The position numbers and the translations under genes were made by a program. Positions 54,274-63,739 of a stretch of DNA of 64,000 bases are shown here, in pieces. The stretch comes from an uncultured Flavobacteriales bacterium (GTDB taxonomy: Bacteria; Bacteroidota; Bacteroidia; Flavobacteriales_E; Vicingaceae), in NCBI GenBank assembly GCA_905479915.1, contig CAJQOH010000015.1:186001-250000 (forward strand), given 5' to 3'. Below the pieces are notes generated by a model, which ran no database searches, had not been told where the DNA came from, and saw only the letters and a list, made by a program, of their open reading frames with translations. The stretch's first letter is position 1, and each line of letters starts with the position of its first letter.

Positions 54274-56019
54274 CTACAACATAGACTTCAAGAATTCAGT
54301 TAAATCATCTTCATACGACAAATTTAACTTTTGCTTCAATCTAGTTTTTGTTTTTTTAACAGAAGTTGTCGCAATATTTTTACTAATAGCTATTTCTTTG
54401 TTAGACATATTCATTACAATCATAGCTGCCAACTTTAAATCCATATCAGTAAGGTTAGGAAATTGAACCGTTAGAGAGTTATAGAATTCTCCACTCAACC
54501 CACCCATTTCTTCTTGAATTTGTGCTCTTGAAGATTTTACATCAAGTTCATTTTGGATAAAAAGTTCCATATTTTTTAATTCAGCCGTAGTTAAACTTCC
54601 TACCTGGTCGAGTTGACGCATTAAATTTGAAGAGAAATCTTGTTTTACTTGAAGTTCATGAGATAATAACTGAACATTCTTACTTTCCTTTTTCACCTTT
54701 AGCCTTAACAATTCTTGTTCATATCTAGCAGCATCCAATCTTGCCTGTTTAATTATAGTCATCTTTGTTTGATTAACTCTATACCTCCAAAAGAAAAACA
54801 ACACCACTCCCATTCCCATAACTAAAGCCATAATCAATAAAAAAAGTTTAAATCGCTTTTTCTCGGCCTCATTTTTCAAAGCAACAAGTTCCTGATCTTT
54901 TAATTGTTTTTCCAATTTCATCTTTTCAGTAACCTGCTTTAAAGAAGTTTCTGCTTGTTGGCTTATCATACTTTTATATGTTTCACCTTGAGATTGATAG
55001 TACTCCTTATTTAAGTCTATCCACAAATTCATATAAATTTTATACGCAGACTCTTTACCTAGCGCTTTATAGACATTCATCAGCTTTTCAACAACTGTCA
55101 ACCTTTCAAGAGGCAGCATATGCTTACCATAATTATCTAATAAGTTATTTAATCGCTTAATTAAAACTGAATAATCTTTTCTTATAAAGTCGATTTCAGC
55201 CAAGGTTATTTCTGCTTTTATAAAAGACTGCTTATACTTATTCATATCACTACCTTCTGAATCTAGCAATAAGTATTCATAAGCCTTTTCATAATTTTCA
55301 ACTTGATAATAACATGAGCCTAAATTTCCCATAATAAAGGCATAATTGGGGAGGTTTAACCCCCTTTTTCGGGCAATTTCTATTGCATTAGAAAAAGCAA
55401 CTATTGCTACATCAAACCTTTTTAAACCTCTTGCAATAATTCCGTGTTGATTGTAAGCTCCTATTAAATTAACTTCACTACCTTCTTTTTTCTGTAATAC
55501 AATCCATTTCTCAGTCATTATTAATGCGCTATCAGACAGTCCAAGCTCTAGGTATAATTTTGCTTTTTGAAAATAAAAATTGCTCTCTTTTTTTTCTTCA
55601 CAAATCATATCCAAATACCTAATCCCCTGTCTATAAGCCTTTAGGATATTCATAAGCTTTGCAAGTTCTATAGAGATATGACCACAGCCGGTACAATTTT
55701 TTACACTCTTGGTTTCTTCACAATGCTCATTGTAGGTTGTAAGTGCTAATTCAAAAGCTTCCTCTTGCCTATTAAAAAGTAATAAGGTATGCACCTTTGT
55801 ATTGATTCCACCAACATTTCCTAATCCATCAGGTTTATCTGTAAAACGAATAAGTTCATCTACATAATAAATAGCAGAATCTTCATTTAGGTTTTCTCTA
55901 TGATAATTAAGCCTTTCATAAATTTCTTCAGTATTATTCCAAATACGTTTTTCTTGTCCAAGTAATAAATTACTAGACATCAGAAAAAGTATAACCGTAT
56001 AGACTATTGTTAACCTCAT
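54274..56019 (-). CDS. TPR-membrane-HTH regulator (module A)
   Basis: A 581-residue regulator. Signal peptide (residues 1-21), about eight TPR-like helical repeats outside the cytosol (RGIRYLDMICEEKKESNFYFQ ... ENYEKAYEYLL), a transmembrane helix near residue 372 (LFLLIMALVMGMGVVLFFFW), a cytosolic coiled coil and a C-terminal LuxR-like helix-turn-helix (LTDMDLKLAAMIVMNMSNKE... SVKKTKTRLKQKL). A sensor that passes an outside signal to transcription is likely. The ATG at 56019 is chosen over a TTG at 56031. Target genes are unknown; the adjacent T9SS cargo genes are candidates. Confidence 0.82.
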   Translation of the reverse strand: MRLTIVYTVILFLMSSNLLLGQEKRIWNNTEEIYERLNYHRENLNEDSAIYYVDELIRFTDKPDGLGNVGGINTKVHTLLLFNRQEEAFELALTTYNEHCEETKSVKNCTGCGHISIELAKLMNILKAYRQGIRYLDMICEEKKESNFYFQKAKLYLELGLSDSALIMTEKWIVLQKKEGSEVNLIGAYNQHGIIARGLKRFDVAIVAFSNAIEIARKRGLNLPNYAFIMGNLGSCYYQVENYEKAYEYLLLDSEGSDMNKYKQSFIKAEITLAEIDFIRKDYSVLIKRLNNLLDNYGKHMLPLERLTVVEKLMNVYKALGKESAYKIYMNLWIDLNKEYYQSQGETYKSMISQQAETSLKQVTEKMKLEKQLKDQELVALKNEAEKKRFKLFLLIMALVMGMGVVLFFFWRYRVNQTKMTIIKQARLDAARYEQELLRLKVKKESKNVQLLSHELQVKQDFSSNLMRQLDQVGSLTTAELKNMELFIQNELDVKSSRAQIQEEMGGLSGEFYNSLTVQFPNLTDMDLKLAAMIVMNMSNKEIAISKNIATTSVKKTKTRLKQKLNLSYEDDLTEFLKSML

Positions 56020-56117
56020 AGTTAAGGTCAAATATACAGCTAATTTGGAAAAAAATAATTCAGTTAAAATGGAAGGGGAAATTGAACCGACATGTTATAT
56101 TGAGGAATTACCTCCTA

Positions 56118-56360
56118 CTAACCTCCTATTATTACTACAGGGAAACTACTATCAATACAAAGAACTCGATTGAAAAATTTAAAGGCACTTTTATTAATCC
56201 TTGGTGTATTTTCAAATTCAATAAGTACTGAACTTGCATTATTTTGAGCAATCATCCGTCTTGCTTTAAGGATCAACCCTTTTGTCTTATCGATCGTAAT
56301 TTTTTCATTTTTAGAAATAAATACTTTTACTACAAAATCATTGCATCTTAAACTTGTCAT
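56118..56360 (-). CDS. Small STAS-like protein (copy B)
   Basis: An 80-residue paralogue of the gene at 50996. The same pattern FVVKVFISKNEKITIDKTKGL, SVLIEFENTPRINKSAFKFF, FPVVIIGG is kept. It starts eight bases after the stop of the module B secreted protein. After its stop the minus strand reads AGGAGGTTAGTAGGAGGT, with two Shine-Dalgarno-like motifs but no coupled membrane peptide as in module A. Function unknown. Confidence 0.75.
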   Translation of the reverse strand: MTSLRCNDFVVKVFISKNEKITIDKTKGLILKARRMIAQNNASSVLIEFENTPRINKSAFKFFNRVLCIDSSFPVVIIGG

Positions 56361-56368
56361 TTTTTTAC

Positions 56369-57445
56369 CTATTTCATTTTATTGATTCGTTCTATTGATT
56401 GCATTGTTTCGTTAAACACTTTAACAAAGTAAGTTCCTATTGGTAATTGTTCGTCCAAAACTATTTCTACAGAACTTGATTCAATTTTTTGAGTATGCAC
56501 TTGTCTACCTAAACAATCAATTACCTCAACATTTAAAGACTGTGAAATCGAATTATCAGACAATTGAAGCTTAAAACTATTCTTAAAAGGATTTGGGTAA
56601 ATACTAAAATCACTCCCTTTACTACAAGTAATTGATCTAACACCGTGGTACTCAAATTGACCATCAAAATCAGTTTGTTTTAAACGGTAATAAACTGTTC
56701 CATTAAGCGGGTTATCATCGGTCCAGCTATAATTAATAGGTGTAGAACTATTTCCATTTCCTTCTGTAGTGCCAACCGATTCAAAATTCACTCCATCAAG
56801 ACTCCTCTCTATTGTAAAAAAATCATTATTGATTTCTGATTGTGTCCCCCAATTGAGCTGAACATTTCCATTGTTACAATTTGCTTCAAAAGAAGTTAAC
56901 GTTACAGGAAGTGGTATAACATAATATATTTCATAAAGATCATCATAATTAGAAGTAGTCGTTCCAGTATTTGCTGAACGGTTATTCCATGAGTGACCTC
57001 CAGGTTCTGTATCAATAGCTGCTGCATGTTCATTCATTACATAAGCATAAATACCACCTATTGCTCCTCCTGGAAAGTAGATTTCATAAGTATATTGATC
57101 TCCAGGAGAAATACTTACGTTAGAGCTTAAATTATAGGTGTTAGCCCCTCTATTCACTGTTATATTCTCAGGGCCATAGATTACACCTCCTGACATACCA
57201 TTACCACTATAGATACGCAACTCGGCAGAGAAACCATCATTAGCACTTATGTTTGCCATATGAACAACTAATTGATTCATACAACAATAACCATAACTAA
57301 CAGGTACAGTAAAACTTTGGCCAAGACTATACTTCCTCCAGTTTCCAGAAACGTTTGAGCTAGGCTGGTGATTAATAACCGTGGCTATTTGAGCCAAACA
57401 AAACATCGGTGCAATAAGCACTATTAATAACAATATCTTTTTCAT
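56369..57445 (-). CDS. T9SS-secreted protein (module B)
   Basis: A 358-residue secreted protein. Signal peptide 1-19 (ending CLAQ). Residues 20-175 form an unrecognised beta domain (YSLGQSFTVPVSYGYCCMNQ ... GDQYTYEIYFPGG). Residues 178-280 form an FN3-like unit (LTSFEANCNNGNVQLNWGTQ, SWTDDNPLNGTVYYRLKQTD), and the end is a T9SS sorting domain (FSIYPNPFKNSFKLQLSDN). The last 180 residues are very close to the C-terminus of the module A protein. It is divergent from the second TPR-HTH regulator, with an inverted repeat between them. Confidence 0.85.
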   Translation of the reverse strand: MKKILLLIVLIAPMFCLAQIATVINHQPSSNVSGNWRKYSLGQSFTVPVSYGYCCMNQLVVHMANISANDGFSAELRIYSGNGMSGGVIYGPENITVNRGANTYNLSSNVSISPGDQYTYEIYFPGGAIGGIYAYVMNEHAAAIDTEPGGHSWNNRSANTGTTTSNYDDLYEIYYVIPLPVTLTSFEANCNNGNVQLNWGTQSEINNDFFTIERSLDGVNFESVGTTEGNGNSSTPINYSWTDDNPLNGTVYYRLKQTDFDGQFEYHGVRSITCSKGSDFSIYPNPFKNSFKLQLSDNSISQSLNVEVIDCLGRQVHTQKIESSSVEIVLDEQLPIGTYFVKVFNETMQSIERINKMK

Positions 57446-57472
57446 ATCAACACAGTTTAATATTAATGCAAA

Positions 57473-57493
57473 TTTGATCTCATTATGATCAAA
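57473..57493. promoter_or_regulatory. Inverted repeat between module B cargo and regulator genes
   Basis: TTTGATC (57473-57479) and GATCAAA (57487-57493) are exact complements around seven bases. It lies 28 bases upstream of the secreted-protein ATG in the 223-base divergent gap. It could be an operator for the neighbouring HTH regulator. The rest of the gap is AT-rich with no other structure seen. Confidence 0.3.
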
Positions 57494-57668
57494 ATAGAAA
57501 CATCAATACCCTACAATATCTCTACAAAGAGCATTATCAATAAGACAACTTCTCTACATAATATTAATTTAATCGCTGATAAACAGATAGATACATTTAA
57601 TTTTATATCTACAGATAGCAAATAACATCCCTAAAGATGCTTACTTTCACATCAATAAATTTTTTGTC

Positions 57669-59297
57669 ATGATAAACAAATGGTTATTTTTAATCTTAGG
57701 TAGTATAGCTATACTACCTTCAAAAGCACAACCAACAGGATCATCTTACTTGAGGGATCTACAGGTATTTGATTCTATAAATACCTCTATACCCTATTTA
57801 ATTTCTGCCAACAAAAGTCATATTGAGGCTAATTATGAAGCAGCTATCTTAGAATTAGAAAAAGGAATAAAAACTTCTTTAATACAAAAAGACTCTATCG
57901 CACTGCTTTGTGCATACAAACAATTAGGAAACAATTATAAAAGGCTCGGTTTATTTGATCAGACATTAGATAATTATACCAAAGGATTAGAATTGAGTAA
58001 AAAACTTCAATCTCAAGCACACATCACGTCTTTTTCTAACTCTATTGGCATATACTTTTTTGTAATAGGAGATATTAAAACTGCTGAAAAGTATTACTTA
58101 AAGGCCCTAAAGACTAGAGAATATTATAATGATAAGATTGGCCTGATAAGCTCATATAATAATGTTGGTGTAATTAATAAAGTACATAAAAATCCAAAAG
58201 AAGCTTTAAACTACTATTTCAAATCTCTAGCAATTATTAAATCTGAGAAATTAGATTCTTCAAAATACATACACATCTTTAGCAACATTGGCAATGCTTA
58301 CAAAGATTTACTCAATTACGATAAAGCAAGAAATTATTTAAATCAAGCATATCAAATTAGTTTAGCTTCAGGATCTAAATACTATCAAGCTTCAAGCTTA
58401 CACAATCTTGGATCCTCCTACCAACATGAAAAGAATCCTAAAAAGGCGATAGCGTTTCTTCTTCGTTCCTACAAAATTAGCGAGAGTATTCAAACTCCAA
58501 AATTGATAATGAAATCAAGTGAAGAGCTGAGTCAAGCTTATGAAGCAGAAGGAGATCTTAAAAATGCATTAATGTATGCCCAACAGCACTTTAAACTAAA
58601 AGAAGAAATGCTAGAGCAAAAGCTGAATAAGAAGTTCGCTTTTATGCAAGTTAAATATGAATCATCTGAAAAAGATAAAAAAATAGCAATTCTCGAAAAC
58701 CAGACCGCATTAGAAGAATTTAAACTTAAAATGCTAATAATTGGTATCGTACTTCTTCTAGTGTCGGGTATTGTTACAATTAATAGACAGCGTAAATTAA
58801 TCAAGAAAGAAAAACAATTGTTACAACTAGAAATTAACTCAAAAAATCAACTAGAAAACGAACTGGATTATAAGACCAATGAATTAACCAACTTTGCACT
58901 ACATATTGCTCAGAGAAACGATTTTATAAGGGACGTAAAATCTGACTTAGTAAAGGTTTCTTCCTCTATTAGTGACACTATTCCATTTGAGAGAACAAAA
59001 AAAATATTGGTAAAGCTAAATCAGTTTGCCAATAACAGTAAGGATTTAGAGCATTTTAACAAAAAGCTAGAGAACATTAATCATGATTTTATTAAACGAT
59101 TAAAAAAGAATTTTAGCAACCTTACAGAAAATGAACTGCAATTATGTATTTACTTGAGGCTGCGCTTATCTTCTAAAGAAATTGCAAGTATTACAAATAT
59201 TACGTCAAAATCTGTAGACATGAACAGGTACAGGCTTCGTAAAAAATTAAACCTCAATGAAAAAATTGATTTTTATACTTACATACAGAACGTCTAA
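57669..59297 (+). CDS. TPR-membrane-HTH regulator (module B)
   Basis: A 542-residue regulator with the same layout as the module A regulator. Signal peptide 1-20, TPR repeats (YEAAILELEKGIKTSL, NYKRLGLFDQTLDNYTKGLE, AEKYYLKALKTREYYNDK and more), one transmembrane helix (LKMLIIGIVLLLVSGIVTI), coiled coil, and a C-terminal HTH (LTENELQLCIYLRLRLSSKE... SVDMNRYRLRKKL). It is divergent from the module B secreted protein, so regulation of that gene is plausible. Confidence 0.83.
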   Translation: MINKWLFLILGSIAILPSKAQPTGSSYLRDLQVFDSINTSIPYLISANKSHIEANYEAAILELEKGIKTSLIQKDSIALLCAYKQLGNNYKRLGLFDQTLDNYTKGLELSKKLQSQAHITSFSNSIGIYFFVIGDIKTAEKYYLKALKTREYYNDKIGLISSYNNVGVINKVHKNPKEALNYYFKSLAIIKSEKLDSSKYIHIFSNIGNAYKDLLNYDKARNYLNQAYQISLASGSKYYQASSLHNLGSSYQHEKNPKKAIAFLLRSYKISESIQTPKLIMKSSEELSQAYEAEGDLKNALMYAQQHFKLKEEMLEQKLNKKFAFMQVKYESSEKDKKIAILENQTALEEFKLKMLIIGIVLLLVSGIVTINRQRKLIKKEKQLLQLEINSKNQLENELDYKTNELTNFALHIAQRNDFIRDVKSDLVKVSSSISDTIPFERTKKILVKLNQFANNSKDLEHFNKKLENINHDFIKRLKKNFSNLTENELQLCIYLRLRLSSKEIASITNITSKSVDMNRYRLRKKLNLNEKIDFYTYIQNV

Positions 59298-59309
59298 TAC
59301 TCAGATTTT

Positions 59310-59786
59310 CTAAGATTCAAACAAGTCTGTTTTCTTAGACTCCTCATAACCTTCATCAATAAGCAAATCAGCTCCTTCGGCAGCATCTACTGCTAACTCA
59401 TCACAGCGCTCATTATACATGTTTCCTGCGTGTCCTTTTACCCAATTAAATTTTACTTTATGCTTAGGGTAAATCAACAAGAATCGCTTCCATAAATCAA
59501 TGTTCTTTTTGCCTTTAAAACCTTTTTTCTGCCAACCAAAAACCCAACCTTTTTCAACGGAATCTACAACGTATTTTGAATCCGAAAACACTTGTACATC
59601 TGCAGGGTTTTTAATTGTTTCTAAAGCCACTATAACACTCAGCAACTCCATTCTATTGTTTGTGGTTAATCTAAAACCTTCGGCCAACTCTTTTTTATGC
59701 TTTCCACTCATCATTACAATACCATAACCTCCATTACCAGGGTTTCCTTTAGCTGCGCCATCAGTATATATTGTAATTTTTGCCAT
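59310..59786 (-). CDS. rnhA: Ribonuclease HI
   Basis: A 158-residue enzyme that cuts RNA in RNA-DNA hybrids. The four catalytic acids are visible: Asp in IYTDGAAKGNPGNGG, Glu in NRMELLSVIVALE, Asp in VQVFSDSKYVVDSV and Asp in ERCDELAVDAAE. The His loop is KGHAGNMYNE. Length is normal with a short acidic tail. It begins directly after the marC stop on the same strand. Confidence 0.96.
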   Translation of the reverse strand: MAKITIYTDGAAKGNPGNGGYGIVMMSGKHKKELAEGFRLTTNNRMELLSVIVALETIKNPADVQVFSDSKYVVDSVEKGWVFGWQKKGFKGKKNIDLWKRFLLIYPKHKVKFNWVKGHAGNMYNERCDELAVDAAEGADLLIDEGYEESKKTDLFES

Positions 59787-60359
59787 TTATAATCCGATAT
59801 TCGTTCGAAATAACTTTACAGCTATTGCCAATAAAATTACACCAAATACTTTACGCAAAATAGCAATACCTCCTTTTCCTAATAACTTTTCAATTCTAGC
59901 CGATAATTTTAATACCCCATAAACCAATAGTATATTCACAACAATTGCAACAATTATATTCTGCACAGCAAATTCTGCCCGTAAAGAAAGTAAAGCTGTC
60001 ATTGTTCCTGCTCCAGCAATCAAAGGAAATGCAATCGGAACAATAGATGCAGTTTCTGGAGCATCATCTTTATACAAACGAATCCCTAAAATCATTTCTA
60101 AGGCCAAGAAAAATAAAATAAATGCACCAGCAATCGCAAAAGAACTTACATCAATACCGATCAAACCTAAAATAGATTCTCCTACAAACAAAAATACAAT
60201 CATAATAATCAACGCAACAATACTGGCTTTTTCAGACTGTATATGACCTACTCTTTGTTTTAAATCTAAAATAATAGGAATAGATCCTACAATATCAATC
60301 ACAGCAAATAAAATCATAGTTGCTGTAGCAATTTCTTTAATGTTAAAATAATCCATCAT
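59787..60359 (-). CDS. MarC-family integral membrane protein
   Basis: A 190-residue protein with six transmembrane helices. The family pattern is present: FAVIDIVGSIPIILDL near the start, GFALG-equivalent ISSFAIAGAFILFFLALEMI, and VPIAFPLIAGAGTMTALLSL. MarC proteins are of unknown transport function. I choose the double ATG at 60359; a longer frame (to 60383) has a less typical N-terminus. rnhA follows without a gap. Confidence 0.87.
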   Translation of the reverse strand: MMDYFNIKEIATATMILFAVIDIVGSIPIILDLKQRVGHIQSEKASIVALIIMIVFLFVGESILGLIGIDVSSFAIAGAFILFFLALEMILGIRLYKDDAPETASIVPIAFPLIAGAGTMTALLSLRAEFAVQNIIVAIVVNILLVYGVLKLSARIEKLLGKGGIAILRKVFGVILLAIAVKLFRTNIGL

Positions 60360-60550
60360 AACCTTATTTTTTTGAGCCGGCAAACGTAGGTAATAAAGTT
60401 AATCTAAAATTATTTTTTTTACAAAAAAAGCTATGCATTATTGACTTTCAAACATTTCCTCAACACTCATCCTCCTTAAGGCCTCTTGTATTTCCCTTTA
60501 AAAGAATGAGATTTTCTAAAACAATAAGGTTTTACTTCTTCTATTCAACA

Positions 60551-60584
60551 AAAAGGTTCCTCAAATTGAGGAACCTTTTTTATT
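60551..60584. terminator. Bidirectional terminator in the marC / carboxylase gap
   Basis: AAAAGGTTCCTC (60551-60562) pairs with GAGGAACCTTTT (60568-60579), flanked by A-rich and T-rich runs, so it can work both ways. It sits in the 323-base gap between the divergent marC and carboxylase genes, where no coding transcript should end. The rest of the gap (60360-60550 and 60585-60682) is AT-rich; I see no gene there, but a short RNA is possible. Confidence 0.65.
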
Positions 60585-60682
60585 ATATGCCACTATTAAT
60601 TTGGTGTAATATTTTTTATCAAAAATGAAATAACTAATTCCGCTCTATTTTTTTTATTTTTACTCTCTATTAGAACAACATT

Positions 60683-62224
60683 ATGGAAGAGAAATTTAAT
60701 CAGCTAGATGCCAAAATTGAAGAAGCCAAATTAGGTGGAGGAGAAAAAAGAATAGAATCTCAACACAGTAAAGGAAAACTTACTGCAAGAGAAAGAATTC
60801 ACTTCTTACTGGATGAAGGGTCTTTTCAAGAAATGGGAATGTTAGTTTCCCATCGATCTACCAATTTTGGATTGGACAAAACTAAATTCTTAGGAGATGG
60901 TGTTGTTACTGGTTATGGAAACATTAATGGAAGGCTAGTCTATGTTTTTTCTCAAGATTTTACTGTTTTAGGAGGTTCTTTAGCTGAAGCTCATGCAGAA
61001 AAAATTTGTAAAGTAATGGACATGGCTATGAAAAATGGTGCTCCTGTTATTGGATTAAATGATTCTGGAGGAGCTCGTATTCAAGAGGGTGTTGTAAGTT
61101 TAGGTGGGTATGCAGATATCTTTTATAAAAACACTCAGGCTAGTGGTGTTGTACCTCAGCTTTCTGCAATTATGGGCCCATGTGCAGGAGGAGCCGTTTA
61201 CTCTCCGGCATTAACAGATTTTATTATGATGGTAGAAAATACATCATACATGTTTGTAACCGGACCTAATGTTGTAAAAACGGTAACTCATGAAGAGGTA
61301 AGTTCTGAAGATTTGGGAGGAGCTTCTGCTCATTCTACAAAGTCTGGAGTTACCCATTTAACGTATGAGAATGAAATAGAATGTATCAACGGACTTAAAG
61401 ACATGCTTTCATACATGCCTCAGAACTGTGAGGAAGATGCTCCTTCTGTTCCTTATGAAATGGGTGATGAAAATAGAGATGGGTTAAACACTATCATTCC
61501 TGACAACCCCAATCAACCCTACGATATTAAAGAAGTAATTGAACAAACAGTAGATACGGACAGCTTTTATGAAATTCATAAAGACTATGCTGAAAATATA
61601 GTTGTTGGATTTGCTCGTTTGGCAGGAAAATCAATTGGTGTTGTTGCCAATCAACCAGCATTTTTAGCAGGAGTATTAGATATTAAATCATCTCAAAAAG
61701 GAGCTCGTTTTGTTCGTTTTTGTGATTCTTTTAACATTCCATTATTAGTTTTAGAAGATGTTCCTGGATTTTTACCTGGAACAGATCAAGAATGGAATGC
61801 AATTATTACCAATGGAGCAAAGTTATTGTATGCATTTTGTGAAGCAACCGTTCCAAGAATTACGGTAATTACCCGTAAAGCTTACGGAGGAGCTTATGAT
61901 GTAATGAACTCTAAACATATCGGTGCAGATATGAACTTTGCTTGGCCAAGTGCAGAAATCGCGGTTATGGGCGCTAAAGGTGCTGCAGAAATTATTTTCA
62001 AAAAAGAGATTAAAGAAGCTTCTAATCCTGAAGAAAAATGGAAAGAAAAAGAGGCTGAGTATGCCGAAATGTTCGCAAACCCATATAATGCTGCTGCTCG
62101 TGGTTATGTTGATGCAGTAATTAAACCTGCTGAAACAAGAGAAAAGCTAATTGCCGCATTTAAAATGTTAGAAAATAAAGTGGATACGCTTCCTAAAAAG
62201 AAGCATGGGAATATTCCTTTATAG
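60683..62224 (+). CDS. Acyl-CoA carboxylase carboxyltransferase subunit (PccB/MmdA type)
   Basis: A 513-residue carboxyltransferase that moves CO2 from biotin to propionyl-CoA or a similar acyl-CoA, or works in reverse in methylmalonyl-CoA decarboxylase. Visible: [81 protein letters not shown] and [19 protein letters not shown]. Length is normal. The biotin carrier and carboxylase subunits are not adjacent, so the exact complex is undecided. Confidence 0.93.
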   Translation: MEEKFNQLDAKIEEAKLGGGEKRIESQHSKGKLTARERIHFLLDEGSFQEMGMLVSHRSTNFGLDKTKFLGDGVVTGYGNINGRLVYVFSQDFTVLGGSLAEAHAEKICKVMDMAMKNGAPVIGLNDSGGARIQEGVVSLGGYADIFYKNTQASGVVPQLSAIMGPCAGGAVYSPALTDFIMMVENTSYMFVTGPNVVKTVTHEEVSSEDLGGASAHSTKSGVTHLTYENEIECINGLKDMLSYMPQNCEEDAPSVPYEMGDENRDGLNTIIPDNPNQPYDIKEVIEQTVDTDSFYEIHKDYAENIVVGFARLAGKSIGVVANQPAFLAGVLDIKSSQKGARFVRFCDSFNIPLLVLEDVPGFLPGTDQEWNAIITNGAKLLYAFCEATVPRITVITRKAYGGAYDVMNSKHIGADMNFAWPSAEIAVMGAKGAAEIIFKKEIKEASNPEEKWKEKEAEYAEMFANPYNAAARGYVDAVIKPAETREKLIAAFKMLENKVDTLPKKKHGNIPL

Positions 62225-62226
62225 AC

Positions 62227-62928
62227 TTAAGAGTTCCCTAATTCTTCTACAGCTAACTTAGCATCAGCCATAAAGTTTTTAATGGTCTTTTTGGTATAAT
62301 TAGCCGAATCTATTGGTTTTCCAATATTCACCGAAACAGGCCCTGGAGTAATTGTGTTACTCTTGGTTGGCCAAACTTTAAATGTTCCCTCAATATGAAT
62401 TGGAACGACACTTACTCCTGCATCTAACGCTAAATGAAAAGCTCCTTTTTTAAACTCTCCGAGTTCTCCCGTTTTAGTTCTGGTACCCTCAGGGTACATC
62501 ACTACACTTTTACCATTTTTAATTTTTAATGCAGCCTTCTTAAGGCTTTCAACCGCTTTCCTTTTATTACTTCTATCAATAAAAATATGACCTGCAATAA
62601 ACATATACCACCCTACAACCGGCATCCAAATCAGTTCTTTTTTACCAATAAAATGAAGATTTACAGGAACGCTTCTACATAAACAAGCAATATCTAGATG
62701 TGAACAATGATTGGCAATAAAAATAACAGGTTGGTCTTTCGGTACATTCTCTTTTCCTAATGTACTTAAGTTAATTCCTACTATTCTCATTAATACGGAA
62801 GAGAATAATGTTCTCGCAACCACTAATGGGAACTGTCTGTTAAAGGTAAGAGGAATAAATAGCGGAGCCAATAACATTAATAAAAATGTCCAACAGACTA
62901 TAAAAAACAAACGAATTGCTGATATCAT
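62227..62928 (-). CDS. plsC: 1-acyl-sn-glycerol-3-phosphate acyltransferase
   Basis: A 233-residue membrane acyltransferase that makes phosphatidic acid. An N-terminal hydrophobic anchor (FFIVCWTFLLMLLAPLFIPL), NHCSHLD (the HX4D site, near residue 74), the block IDRSNKRKAVESL, and MYPEGTRTKTGELGEFKKG for the phosphate. All catalytic motifs are intact. A perfect TATCTTTG box (62952-62945) lies 16 bases upstream. It converges on the carboxylase gene two bases away. Confidence 0.93.
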   Translation of the reverse strand: MISAIRLFFIVCWTFLLMLLAPLFIPLTFNRQFPLVVARTLFSSVLMRIVGINLSTLGKENVPKDQPVIFIANHCSHLDIACLCRSVPVNLHFIGKKELIWMPVVGWYMFIAGHIFIDRSNKRKAVESLKKAALKIKNGKSVVMYPEGTRTKTGELGEFKKGAFHLALDAGVSVVPIHIEGTFKVWPTKSNTITPGPVSVNIGKPIDSANYTKKTIKNFMADAKLAVEELGNS

Positions 62929-62971
62929 ACCTCTAATTTCGGAGCAAAGATAATAACTGTAACTAGATAAT

Positions 62972-63739
62972 TTAATTATCTATTGGTTTATTCAACTGAT
63001 CAACTACGGTACCAATAAAGTTTGTATACGCCAACCTAAGCTCTTTTACTCTTAACAATTTAAACGAGATTTCTAAATCATTTGGCTCTTTGGCTCCATT
63101 GGCTTTTACTTTCCCCATTCCTGTAACTTGCTGTTTAAACAAATTAAAAATAGCATAGTCTAGATAATGTCCTGCATACTTTTGCCTTTTAGTTTGATTG
63201 CCTCTTCTTGCAAATGCTTCTTTTTGAATGTCATACCAGGTAATAAAAATGACAAAATCTGCTTGATGTGCTTCTAACAATTGAGTGAAATTTTGTTCAG
63301 GAAACTGTTTTAAATCTACCCCATTATAATGCTTCCCATCAAATTTACCATACTTATACTTTATGAACTTCTTATATGATCTAAGAACCTCAGCTTGAAC
63401 CGGGACAAATTCAAAATTTTCATCTCCATAACTGCTAAAGGCGCTTAGCAACGCTTTTTCATACGTTAAAAAAACCTTTGAAACGGGTACTTCATTTTTT
63501 TCGGCAATAAGCTCTAAATCAAATTCTGATACAAATTCAAAACGACTAGGAGGTATTACCAATACTCTTTTTTTATTTGAAGTTTGAGCAAATGACAACA
63601 ATGTTGTTCCTAAAACTAAAAACACTAACAAAGCCCATTTATTAGCGTCATTTCGAACAAAGAATGAGTGAAGCAATCTCCTGAATAAGATTGCTTCGTA
63701 CCTCGCAATGACAAATTTTCTATCTTTAGGGTTACTCAC
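62972..63739 (-). CDS. Exported protein of unknown function with repeat-derived N-terminus
   Basis: As read, 255 residues from a GTG (63739) that overlaps the tyrS stop (TAGTG). Codons 10-31 are exactly a palindromic repeat (KFVIARYEAILFRRLLHSFF is its translation), followed by KWALLVFLVLGTTLLSFAQ, a normal signal-peptide core. So the original start has been displaced or the repeat has been captured. A TTG at 63631 could give a shorter form. The mature part (RVLVIPPSRFEFVSEFDLEL ... DFVIFITWYDIQKEAF) is not recognised. Confidence 0.7.
   Translation of the reverse strand: MSNPKDRKFVIARYEAILFRRLLHSFFVRNDANKWALLVFLVLGTTLLSFAQTSNKKRVLVIPPSRFEFVSEFDLELIAEKNEVPVSKVFLTYEKALLSAFSSYGDENFEFVPVQAEVLRSYKKFIKYKYGKFDGKHYNGVDLKQFPEQNFTQLLEAHQADFVIFITWYDIQKEAFARRGNQTKRQKYAGHYLDYAIFNLFKQQVTGMGKVKANGAKEPNDLEISFKLLRVKELRLAYTNFIGTVVDQLNKPIDN
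63647..63712. repeat. Palindromic interspersed repeat over a gene start
   Basis: A 66-base element with outer ends GTCATT/AATGAC and an inner perfect 10-bp stem (GAAGCAATCT 63670-63679 with AGATTGCTTC 63688-63697). It shares the GTCATTGCGAGG...CGAAGCAAT sequence with the element at 14832-14857. It lies inside the 5' end of the unknown exported protein gene. Confidence 0.75.
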
